Below, piece by piece: positions 1-5,189 of a DNA stretch of 5,189 nt. The notes beneath the pieces were generated by a model that saw nothing but the letters and a program-made list of their open reading frames with translations, made no database searches and was not told the origin of the DNA. Both the position numbers and the translations under genes were made by a program. This DNA comes from an uncultured Flavobacteriales bacterium. Its GTDB lineage: Bacteria; Bacteroidota; Bacteroidia; Palsa-965. The stretch covers positions 1-5,189 of the forward strand of contig CAMLEF010000320.1 of assembly GCA_946478675.1 (NCBI GenBank). The letters run 5' to 3'. The first letter of the stretch is position 1. Every line of letters begins with the position of its first letter.

Positions 1-192
1 GGGTGCGAATTACGAATCGTTACGAAATATACGAATGCGGTAGGGTTACGAATAGCGAATCATTACGAATACCGCGAATGCAAATAGGGTTACGAATAGC
101 GAATCGTTACGAATACCGCGAATGCATCATTTTTCCATTCTGAAATACGTACTACAGATTCGGATATTCGTAACGATTCGTAATTCGCACCT
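1..192. repeat. Composite intergenic TACGAAT repeat block
   Basis: This gene-free leader is built almost entirely from short related words. TACGAA occurs at 11, 21, 30, 47, 64, 91 and 108, and its reverse complement TTCGTA at 167 and 177. GCGAAT occurs at 5, 55, 74, 99 and 118. The outer ends form a perfect 25-bp inverted match (2-26 against 167-191), and similarity continues inward with one insertion and one mismatch to about 36/158. Tandem units fill the centre. The block starts at the window edge, so it may extend further left. It precedes the methyltransferase gene and could form a large cruciform or a structured 5' leader, but no function can be read from it. I saw no convincing promoter match (Bacteroidota consensus TTTG / TAnnTTTG) inside it. 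Confidence 0.85.
41..126. repeat. Two tandem 42-bp units, 44-bp period
   Basis: Units at 41-82 and 85-126 are identical except for one base (A at 62, G at 106) and are separated by two A residues. Each begins TAGGGTTACGAATAGCGAAT and ends ACCGCGAATGCA. A degenerate partial copy precedes them at about 14-40. The near identity implies recent duplication or gene conversion. The 2-nt separation and the internal word repetition rule against a CRISPR array. Confidence 0.85.
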
Positions 193-206
193 CCTTACCT
201 TGCAGC

Positions 207-1154
207 ATGGCTCGTTTTCCCGTGCTTGAATCGTTGATTGATCCTGCTGTTTTGACGGTGGTGGATGCGGGCGGGCGCGGCGGATTTTCGCTGCTGCCGC
301 AATTGCATTCGTATTGTGATTTGTTTTCGTTCGAGCCGGATACGGAATCGTGGCAGGCCTTGCGCGAGCGTTACGCAAAAAAGCATCCGTTCCGGAAAGT
401 GGCGCTTTCGGGAAATGCTTTGTCGGATACAAACGGAACGGGCACTTTCTATTCGGCGAAACATCCCAGCATGAGCTCGCTGCTGCCACCCGATCTTGCG
501 CGGTTCGAAGCTTCCTTCGGAGAAGTGCGCCACTCGGACGAATGGATGAAGGGCATGCAAACCGCGAAAACGTTCGAGGTAAAAACGGAAACGCTTTCTT
601 CTTTTGCAGAAACGCGGCAACTGCACACGATCGATTTTCTCAAGCTCGATACGCAGGGCAGCGAACTGCAGATCCTTCGCGGCGCGGAAAAATTGCTGCG
701 CGAAAAACGTATCGGCATGATCTTTACCGAAGTGCTGATGCTGCCGGTGTACGAAGAACAAGCCGTCTTCAGCGAGATCGATCAATACCTGCGCGGGATC
801 GGTTATCGCTTCATCGACCTGCGCGTGTATGCGGAGGCGGTGGCGCGGGAAAACACGTGGAGCGCGCAATTGCAGGAACAACCGAAATACGCGATGGGCG
901 GCGACGCCGTTTACGTTCCTGACTTTTCAACTGACGGAAACGGCATCGCTCCTGCACGAAGCGCGATATTACTGGCGGCGCTCGGTTATCTCAGCGACAG
1001 CAAAGACCTCCTGCAAAAGCATTGCGGTAAAAATCAAACCGAGATCGAAGCGCTGTTCCGTGAAGTGATGCCGCCGCAGCAACATCTGAAACGTTTTGCG
1101 CTGCGCTGGTTGCCGCCGGCTTTGGCGCGAATGATCAGCCGCAGATTACGCTGA
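207..1154 (+). CDS. FkbM-family SAM-dependent methyltransferase
   Basis: A 315-residue protein with the layout of the FkbM methyltransferase family (Methyltransf_21 type), which mostly O-methylates sugars, polyketides or lipids using S-adenosylmethionine. Visible elements are a glycine-rich SAM-binding motif VVDAGGRGGF (residues 18-27) at the end of a beta strand, the acidic FEPD (42-45) expected to contact the SAM ribose, an ALSD segment (71-74) leading to a conserved-type SSLL (90-93), and the family signature FLKLDTQGSELQILRGAEKL (144-163). Residues from about 200 form a C-terminal extension with an arginine-rich end. There is no signal peptide or membrane segment, so it is probably cytosolic. 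The ATG at 207 is the first in frame and places motif I at the usual distance from the N terminus. No Shine-Dalgarno sequence is visible. The substrate is unknown and no glycan genes are adjacent. The final five codons and the stop fall in a repeat (1139-1166), so the native C terminus may have been altered. Confidence 0.87.
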   Translation: MARFPVLESLIDPAVLTVVDAGGRGGFSLLPQLHSYCDLFSFEPDTESWQALRERYAKKHPFRKVALSGNALSDTNGTGTFYSAKHPSMSSLLPPDLARFEASFGEVRHSDEWMKGMQTAKTFEVKTETLSSFAETRQLHTIDFLKLDTQGSELQILRGAEKLLREKRIGMIFTEVLMLPVYEEQAVFSEIDQYLRGIGYRFIDLRVYAEAVARENTWSAQLQEQPKYAMGGDAVYVPDFSTDGNGIAPARSAILLAALGYLSDSKDLLQKHCGKNQTEIEALFREVMPPQQHLKRFALRWLPPALARMISRRLR

Positions 1155-1166
1155 TTTCCGCAGATT
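1139..1166. repeat. CGCAGATT-type short repeat overlapping gene 3' end
   Basis: CCGCAGATT occurs twice, at 1139-1147 and 1158-1166, separated by ACGCTGATTT. From memory, the pattern of CGCAGATTACGCTGATT resembles a dispersed intergenic motif seen in many environmental genomes, but this cannot be confirmed here. It supplies the last codons (SRRLR) and the TGA stop (1152-1154) of the methyltransferase. Its second half lies outside the gene. Confidence 0.6.
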
Positions 1167-1170
1167 TTTT

Positions 1171-1252
1171 AACCACTGAGACACGGGGGCACGGAGGTCA
1201 GTTCGAGTAGTGGAGCATATCGAGAACTCCGTGCCCCCGTGTCTCCGTGGTT
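1171..1252. repeat. Long inverted repeat, 26-bp arms
   Basis: Arms at 1171-1196 and 1227-1252 are reverse complements over 26 bp with one mismatch (T1177 opposite C1246). They surround a 30-nt loop. The arm sequence, AACCACNGAGACACGGGGG then CACGGAG, resembles a dispersed repeat I recall from environmental bacterial genomes. It lies 17 nt after the methyltransferase stop, so in RNA it could act as a 3' stabilising hairpin. It lacks a following U-tract, and a canonical terminator follows separately. Confidence 0.88.
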
Positions 1253-1274
1253 CATTTCCCTTTTTCTCCAATGA

Positions 1275-1308
1275 AAAACGCCGCGCTACAATCGTAACGC
1301 GGCGTTTT
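1275..1308. terminator. Rho-independent terminator, probably bidirectional
   Basis: An 11-bp perfect GC-rich stem, AAAACGCCGCG (1275-1285) with its complement at 1298-1308, encloses a 12-nt loop. The loop itself can add three more pairs (1287-1289 with 1294-1296) around an AATC tetraloop. On the minus strand the stem ends in a run of five T, starting 14 nt past the accC stop, so it should end the plsX-fabH-accB-accC transcript. On the plus strand it is followed by TTTTCTTTT (1305-1313), so it can also stop readthrough from the convergent methyltransferase gene. Confidence 0.88.
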
Positions 1309-1322
1309 CTTTTGCGGAAATT

Positions 1323-2693
1323 TTATTCGCTGAGATCGAAGCTCTCGAGGAACTTCGTCGTGTAATTTCCTTTGATGAAGTTCTCGTCTTTCATCAGTCG
1401 CAGGTGAAAAGGAATGGTCGTCTTCACGCCTTCGATGACGAATTCGCTGAGCGCGCGGTGCATTTTCGCGATGGCTTCCTCGCGGGTTTGCGCCATCGTG
1501 ATCAGCTTCGCGACCATCGAATCGTAGTTCGGCGGGATCGTGTAGCCGGCGTAGATGTGCGAATCGACGCGAACGCCATGTCCGCCCGGCGTGTGCAGGA
1601 CGGTGATCTTGCCCGGCGACGGACGGAAGTTGTTGAACGGATCTTCCGCGTTGATGCGGCATTCGATCGCGTGCAGCTGCGGGTAATAATTTTTACCGGA
1701 GATCGGAACGCCGGCAGCGATGAGGATCTGCTCGCGGATCAGGTCGTAGTCGATCACTTCTTCGGTAATCGGGTGCTCTACCTGGATACGCGTGTTCATC
1801 TCCATGAAGTAGAAGTTGCGGTGCTTGTCGACAAGGAACTCGACGGTACCGACGCCTTCGTAATTCACGGCAGCAGCAGCTTTGATTGCCGCTTCGCCCA
1901 TCTGGTCGCGCAGTTCCTGCGTCATGAACGGCGACGGCGTTTCTTCCGCAAGCTTCTGGTGACGACGCTGGATGGAGCAGTCGCGCTCGGAGAGGTGGCA
2001 GACTTTACCGTACTGGTCGCCGGCAACCTGGATCTCGATGTGACGCGGCTCTTCGATGAATTTCTCCATGTACATCGCGCCGTTGCCGAAAGCGGCTTCC
2101 GCTTCTTTCGATGCGGATTCGAAATTCGCGATCAGCTCTTCTTCGTTCCAGTTGATGCGCATGCCGCGGCCTCCACCACCGGCCGTCGCCTTGATGATGA
2201 CGGGATAGCCGATCTCAATGGCCGTGCGTTTCGCATCCTCGAGGTCTTCGAGAAGGCCTTCGCTGCCGGGGACGCAGGGAACGCCGGCTGCTTTCATCGT
2301 GGCTTTTGCGTTCGACTTGTCGCCCATGGCATCGATCTGTTCCGGCGTAGCGCCGATGAACTTGATGCCGTGCTCCTGACAGATGCGGGAGAATTTCGAG
2401 TTTTCGCTGAGGAAGCCGTAGCCGGGATGGATTGCGTCTGCGTTCGTGATCTCGGCGGCGGCAATGATATTCGGGATGTTCAGGTATGATTCCTTGCTCG
2501 GCGGAGGACCGATGCACACCGCTTCGTCGGCAAACTTCACGTGCAGTGAATCTTTATCCGCAGTCGAATAAACGGCGATCGTTTTGATCCCCATCTCGCG
2601 GCAGGTGCGGATGATGCGAAGCGCGATCTCACCGCGGTTGGCGACGAGGATCTTCTTGAACATTTTTTCTTTGGACTTTTTCTCTTTAGCCAT
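1323..2693 (-). CDS. accC: Biotin carboxylase subunit of acetyl-CoA carboxylase
   Basis: AccC uses ATP and bicarbonate to carboxylate the biotin on BCCP, the first half-reaction of malonyl-CoA formation in the cytosol. The 456 residues cover the full family. They include an N-terminal Rossmann-like domain starting [15 protein letters not shown] (13-27), an ATP-grasp domain with the glycine-rich loop [11 protein letters not shown] (168-178), and the HIEIQV segment (218-223). The active-site stretch [11 protein letters not shown] (298-308) and ECRINAEDP (344-352, with the catalytic-type Arg346) follow, then the C-terminal domain with [16 protein letters not shown]. Catalytic residues look intact. 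The start is ambiguous. ATG 2693 adds ten mostly charged residues ([10 protein letters not shown]), whereas the internal ATG at 2663 gives the usual family start [11 protein letters not shown] and is preceded by an A-rich leader. The gene follows accB after 93 nt containing a hairpin repeat. An AccC-like subunit of another carboxylase is possible, but the accB and fabH neighbours favour acetyl-CoA carboxylase. Confidence 0.96.
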   Translation of the reverse strand: MAKEKKSKEKMFKKILVANRGEIALRIIRTCREMGIKTIAVYSTADKDSLHVKFADEAVCIGPPPSKESYLNIPNIIAAAEITNADAIHPGYGFLSENSKFSRICQEHGIKFIGATPEQIDAMGDKSNAKATMKAAGVPCVPGSEGLLEDLEDAKRTAIEIGYPVIIKATAGGGGRGMRINWNEEELIANFESASKEAEAAFGNGAMYMEKFIEEPRHIEIQVAGDQYGKVCHLSERDCSIQRRHQKLAEETPSPFMTQELRDQMGEAAIKAAAAVNYEGVGTVEFLVDKHRNFYFMEMNTRIQVEHPITEEVIDYDLIREQILIAAGVPISGKNYYPQLHAIECRINAEDPFNNFRPSPGKITVLHTPGGHGVRVDSHIYAGYTIPPNYDSMVAKLITMAQTREEAIAKMHRALSEFVIEGVKTTIPFHLRLMKDENFIKGNYTTKFLESFDLSE

Positions 2694-2700
2694 ATCGTAT

Positions 2701-2776
2701 GGAGTTCGGAGTAATGAGTTCGGAGTTCGGAGTGATCTTCCAATGAAGAAACTCCGAACTCCGAATTCAAAACTCC
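2701..2776. repeat. GAGTTCGGAGT hairpin repeat between accB and accC
   Basis: GGAGTTCGGAGT lies at 2701-2712 and an 18-bp arm at 2716-2733. The arm is matched by its reverse complement at 2751-2768 with one mismatch. The 17-nt spacer can fold further (TCTTC 2736-2740 with GAAGA 2745-2749, CAAT loop). A residual arm-like ACTCC lies at 2771-2775. On the operon transcript the hairpin ends 22 nt before the upstream accC ATG. There is no U-tract, so it is not a standard terminator. It fills nearly all of the accB-accC gap and could affect accC translation or mRNA processing. Confidence 0.85.
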
Positions 2777-2786
2777 AGACTGATTA

Positions 2787-3287
2787 TTAAGCGGGTTCTA
2801 CGAGGAACAGCGGCTGGTCGTATTCGACCGGTGAAGCGTCGTCGACGAGGACTTTCCCGATGCGTCCGCTGATTTCGCTTTCGATCTCGTTGAAAAGCTT
2901 CATTGCTTCGATAATGCAGAGCACTTTGCCCGGCTTGATCTCGTCGCCTACGTTGACGAAGGTCGGCTTATCGGGGCCGGAAGCGCGGTAGAACGTACCG
3001 ATCATCGGGGATTTGATCGTTACCAGGTTGGCGTCGCCGGAAGAAGCGGCTTCTTTTTTCGCTTCGGGCGCTTTCGTTTCTGCAACGGGTTGTGCTACCG
3101 GCTGCATCATCTGCTGCATGGGCTGCACAACGGGTGCAACCGGCTGGATGACTACCGGGGTCTCGGCTTTTACGCCTTTTCCGTTCGTCCTGATCGTGAT
3201 CTTCACGTCCTTAGTCTCCAGTTCAACTTCGTTAACACCGGATTTGGCGACGAACTTGATCAGGTCCTGGATTTCGTTGAGTTTCAT
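2787..3287 (-). CDS. accB: Biotin carboxyl carrier protein of acetyl-CoA carboxylase
   Basis: AccB (BCCP) carries the covalently bound biotin that shuttles CO2 from AccC to the carboxyltransferase. The 166 residues show the standard plan. An N-terminal segment (1-35) begins MKLNEIQDLIKFVAKSGVNE, as in other AccB proteins. It is followed by a flexible Pro/Gln/Val/Met-rich linker (about 41-85, including QPMQQMMQPVAQPV) and a biotinyl domain (about 88-165). The biotinylation motif is EAMKLFNEIE, with Lys130 as the modified residue; the family consensus is EAMKM. The segment SPMIGTFYRASGPDKPTFV (93-111) matches the protruding thumb specific to acetyl-CoA carboxylase BCCPs, which separates it from lipoyl or pyruvate-carboxylase-type domains. 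It starts 64 nt after fabH, without a Shine-Dalgarno sequence, and very probably shares its transcript with accC. Confidence 0.96.
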   Translation of the reverse strand: MKLNEIQDLIKFVAKSGVNEVELETKDVKITIRTNGKGVKAETPVVIQPVAPVVQPMQQMMQPVAQPVAETKAPEAKKEAASSGDANLVTIKSPMIGTFYRASGPDKPTFVNVGDEIKPGKVLCIIEAMKLFNEIESEISGRIGKVLVDDASPVEYDQPLFLVEPA

Positions 3288-3351
3288 CGTAAGCGTTTTA
3301 GTTTGAGAGAAAAAATTCGGTTAAAGGTAGTTGATCCGGCAGAATTACGGT

Positions 3352-4350
3352 CTACGAAGGATCGTAAGCCCAGCGGATGTAAATGGAGCCCCAGGTGAAA
3401 CCGCCGCCGAATGCGGAAAGGATCAGGTTATCTCCTTTTTTCAGCTGCTTTTCATAATCCCAGAGCAGGAGCGGTATGGTGCCGGCGGTGGTGTTGCCGT
3501 AACGTTCGATGTTCATCATGACGCGTTCCGGTCCGAGGCCCATGCGTTCTGCCGTCGCGTCTACGATGCGGCGGTTCGCCTGGTGCGGCACGAGCCACTG
3601 AACGTCGTCGGACTTCAGGTTGTTGCGCTGCATGATGCGCTCGGAAACTTCGGCCATGTTGGCGACCGCGTGTTTGAACACGACTTTTCCTTCCTGGAAC
3701 GCGTAATGCATTTTTTTGTCGACCGTCTCGTGCGAAGCCGGGTTCACCGATCCGCCTGCGAGCTGGTGCAGGTACTGACCGCCGGAGCCATCGGTATGCA
3801 GCACGAAATCCATCACGCCGATCTCTTCTTCGGTAGGCTCGAGCAGCACAGCGCCGCCGCCGTCGCCGAAGATGATGCAGGTGGCGCGGTCTTCGTAGTT
3901 GATGATGGACGACATTTTATCGGCGCCTACTACGATGACTTTTTTGTATCGGCCGCTTTCGATGAATTGCGTGCCGGTGGAAAGCGCAAAGAGGAAACCC
4001 GAGCAGGCGGCGGTGAGGTCGAATCCCCACGCGTTCTTCATGCCGAGCTTGCTGGTGATGATGTTGGAAGTAGACGGAAAAATGTAATCGGGCGTGACGG
4101 TGCCGACGATGAGCAGGTCGATATCCAGCGGATCGAGGTTCTTCTTCTCGAGGATCTGCTGCACGGCGTTGATGCCGATCTCGGAAGTACCGCGCTGCGG
4201 ACCTACCATGATGCGGCGCTCTTTAATTCCGGTGCGCGTCGTGATCCATTCGTCGTTGGTGTCGACCATTTTTTCCAGGTCGGCGTTGGAGAGGATCGTA
4301 TCCGGAACCCATCCGCCAATTGCGGTGATGGCTGCCCTGGTTCTTTTCAT
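3352..4350 (-). CDS. fabH: 3-oxoacyl-ACP synthase III (KAS III)
   Basis: FabH starts fatty-acid synthesis by condensing acetyl-CoA, or branched acyl-CoA primers in many Bacteroidota, with malonyl-ACP. The protein is 332 residues, near the usual length of about 320-335, with the two halves of a thiolase fold. The catalytic triad is complete: Cys116 in DLTAACSGFLF (111-121), His256 in VPHQANRRI (254-262) and Asn286 in YGNTTAGTIP (284-293). Further family marks are NDEWITTRTGIKERRI (32-47) near the N terminus, FGDGGGAVLL (161-170) and the C-terminal AFGGGFTWGS (313-322). A YIRWAYDPS tail extends slightly past the common end. The ATG is five nucleotides after the plsX stop, implying translational coupling. 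Primer preference cannot be judged from sequence alone. Paralogous FabH-like synthases exist in biosynthetic clusters, but this operon context points to the housekeeping enzyme. Confidence 0.96.
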   Translation of the reverse strand: MKRTRAAITAIGGWVPDTILSNADLEKMVDTNDEWITTRTGIKERRIMVGPQRGTSEIGINAVQQILEKKNLDPLDIDLLIVGTVTPDYIFPSTSNIITSKLGMKNAWGFDLTAACSGFLFALSTGTQFIESGRYKKVIVVGADKMSSIINYEDRATCIIFGDGGGAVLLEPTEEEIGVMDFVLHTDGSGGQYLHQLAGGSVNPASHETVDKKMHYAFQEGKVVFKHAVANMAEVSERIMQRNNLKSDDVQWLVPHQANRRIVDATAERMGLGPERVMMNIERYGNTTAGTIPLLLWDYEKQLKKGDNLILSAFGGGFTWGSIYIRWAYDPS

Positions 4351-4355
4351 ATCCG

Positions 4356-5189
4356 TCAGAACGCTTGTTTGATTTTTTCCGGCAGTTTCGCGTCTGCCAC
4401 ATTTTTTGAAAGCAGGATCATGTTCTTGATCGCCATCGGGCTCGAGATGCCGTGACCGATGATCGCATTTCCGTTGACCCCGAGGATGGGCGTTCCGCCG
4501 TACAGCTCGTAGTTAAAACGGTTGAAATACGCATCATCGATGCCGCGCTTTTTGATCTTCGAATAAACCGACTCGGCGAATTTCAGCACGACGTTGCCTG
4601 TGAAGCCTTCGCAAACGATCACGTCGGCATGATCACTGAAAATGTCGCGGCCTTCGATGTTACCGACGAAGTTGAAGTGTTTCGAATCCTTCATCAGCGC
4701 GTAAGTCGACTGTGCTACGAGATTTCCTTTTTCCGGTTCCTCGCCGATGTTCAGCAGCCCGACCTTCGGATTTTTAATGCCGAAAACGTGCTCCGCGTAC
4801 AGCTTGCCGAGAATGGCGAACTGGTAGAGCACGTCGGGTTTGCAATCCGCGTTGGTGCCGACGTCGAGCAGCAGGTTGAAGCCGCCTTCTTCTTTGGGGA
4901 AAGCGGTGGTGATGCAGGGACGGATGACGCCCGCAATGGCTTTGATGGTGTACATCGACCCGACGAGCATCGCCCCGGAATTGCCACAGCTTGAAAATGC
5001 GTCGAGCTTCCCCTCTTGTAAGAGTCGGAAGCCCGTAGCAATGGTGGAGTCCGGTTTTTGCGAGAAGGCCTTAACAGGATGCTCGCCCATCCCGATCACG
5101 TCGGTTGCGTGGACAATGTCGACCTGGCTAGGATCAAATACTTTATCTGCATGCCCGGATAGAATGTGTTGCTGGTCGCCGTTTAGGAC
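4356..5189 (-). CDS. plsX: Phosphate acyltransferase PlsX (5' end outside window)
   Basis: PlsX converts acyl-ACP and phosphate to acyl phosphate, the donor used by PlsY for the first acylation of glycerol 3-phosphate at the membrane. The frame stays open to the window edge and gives 277 residues, starting VLNGDQQHILSG. Roughly the first 35-60 residues of the usual 310-350 are missing, including the expected N-terminal GIDAMGGD motif. Family marks, in partial numbering, are IVHATDVIGMGEHP (25-38), SCGNSGAM (67-74), LLLDVGTNADC (107-117), GLLNIGEEPEKGN (144-156), GNIEGRD (176-182), DVIVCEGFTGNVVLK (189-203) and GVNGNAIIGHGISSPMAI (237-254). A GTG at 5099 is internal and not the start, because homologous sequence continues upstream of it. 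The cysteine in SCGNSGA replaces the residue I would expect to be alanine. It is the most upstream visible gene of the operon, and rpmF is the likely neighbour beyond the edge. Confidence 0.95.
   Translation of the reverse strand, partial: VLNGDQQHILSGHADKVFDPSQVDIVHATDVIGMGEHPVKAFSQKPDSTIATGFRLLQEGKLDAFSSCGNSGAMLVGSMYTIKAIAGVIRPCITTAFPKEEGGFNLLLDVGTNADCKPDVLYQFAILGKLYAEHVFGIKNPKVGLLNIGEEPEKGNLVAQSTYALMKDSKHFNFVGNIEGRDIFSDHADVIVCEGFTGNVVLKFAESVYSKIKKRGIDDAYFNRFNYELYGGTPILGVNGNAIIGHGISSPMAIKNMILLSKNVADAKLPEKIKQAF

Noticed and set aside
1..192. Possible CRISPR array
   Set aside because: The near-identical units are separated by only 2 nt, no unique spacers of 25-40 nt exist, and short words recur inside the units.
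187..196. CACCTCCTT just before the methyltransferase start, identical to the 16S rRNA 3'-end core
   Set aside because: This is the anti-Shine-Dalgarno sequence, not a ribosome binding site, and it is probably a chance match at the end of the repeat block.
196..203. TACCTTGC as a -7 promoter box for the methyltransferase
   Set aside because: It is a poor match to TAnnTTTG, only 3 nt from the ATG, and has no -33 TTTG partner.
127..489. Minus-strand open frame of 120 codons
   Set aside because: It overlaps the repeat block and the 5' part of the methyltransferase in another frame, and its Arg/Pro-rich composition is that of a shadow frame.
1404..2489. Long plus-strand open frame of 361 codons opposite accC
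   Set aside because: It is antisense to a full-length, motif-complete accC. Its Asp/Arg/Val/Phe-rich product is typical of a codon-bias shadow and shows no domain.
3288..3351. Possible internal promoter for accB (TACCTTTA on the minus strand resembles TAnnTTTG)
   Set aside because: The last base of the -7 box does not match and no TTTG is placed about 19-22 nt upstream. The genes look like one operon.
3331..4455. Long plus-strand open frame of 374 codons opposite fabH
   Set aside because: It is antisense to an intact fabH with a complete catalytic triad and has no recognisable domain, so it is a shadow of codon usage.
5097..5099. GTG as the plsX start codon
   Set aside because: The frame stays open upstream to the window edge and encodes PlsX-like sequence (IVHATD) before this codon, so the gene is cut by the window and not short.

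Overview
The window looks like a chromosomal segment of a Bacteroidota (Bacteroidetes) bacterium, probably an environmental member of moderate GC content. Three things suggest this. The gene order plsX-fabH-accB-accC is, from general knowledge, the usual arrangement in that phylum, normally with rpmF just upstream of plsX. None of the starts has a convincing Shine-Dalgarno sequence, while one candidate start (an internal ATG of accC) has an A-rich leader. The gaps carry TACGAAT-type and GAGTTCGGAGT-type repeats of a kind I associate with these genomes. The assignment is an inference from context and no marker gene is present.

Layout, left to right. Positions 1-192 hold no gene but a structured repeat block: two near-identical 42-bp units at a 44-bp period, TACGAA and GCGAAT words throughout, and 25-bp perfect inverted arms at its two ends. 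A plus-strand FkbM-family methyltransferase follows at 207-1154. Its last codons and stop lie inside a short repeat of a second type. The convergent gap 1155-1322 holds a long inverted repeat (third type) and then a compact, probably bidirectional terminator. The rest of the window is a minus-strand fatty-acid/phospholipid operon read from right to left: plsX (5' end beyond the window), fabH, accB and accC. A fourth repeat type, an 18-bp-stem hairpin, sits between accB and accC.

The four operon genes work at one metabolic junction. AccB carries biotin and AccC carboxylates it, giving two of the acetyl-CoA carboxylase components that make malonyl-CoA. FabH condenses acetyl-CoA (or a branched acyl-CoA) with malonyl-ACP to start fatty-acid chains. 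PlsX moves finished acyl chains from ACP to phosphate for phospholipid synthesis. The carboxyltransferase subunits (AccA/AccD) are not in the window. The FkbM gene is probably unrelated and may act in glycan or lipid decoration.

I found no evidence for a new defence, mobile or biosynthetic system. The most notable feature is the repeat content: of the four gaps of about 60 nt or more visible here, three are filled by repeats, belonging to four dissimilar families. One of these supplies the 3' end of a coding sequence and another sits inside an essential operon.
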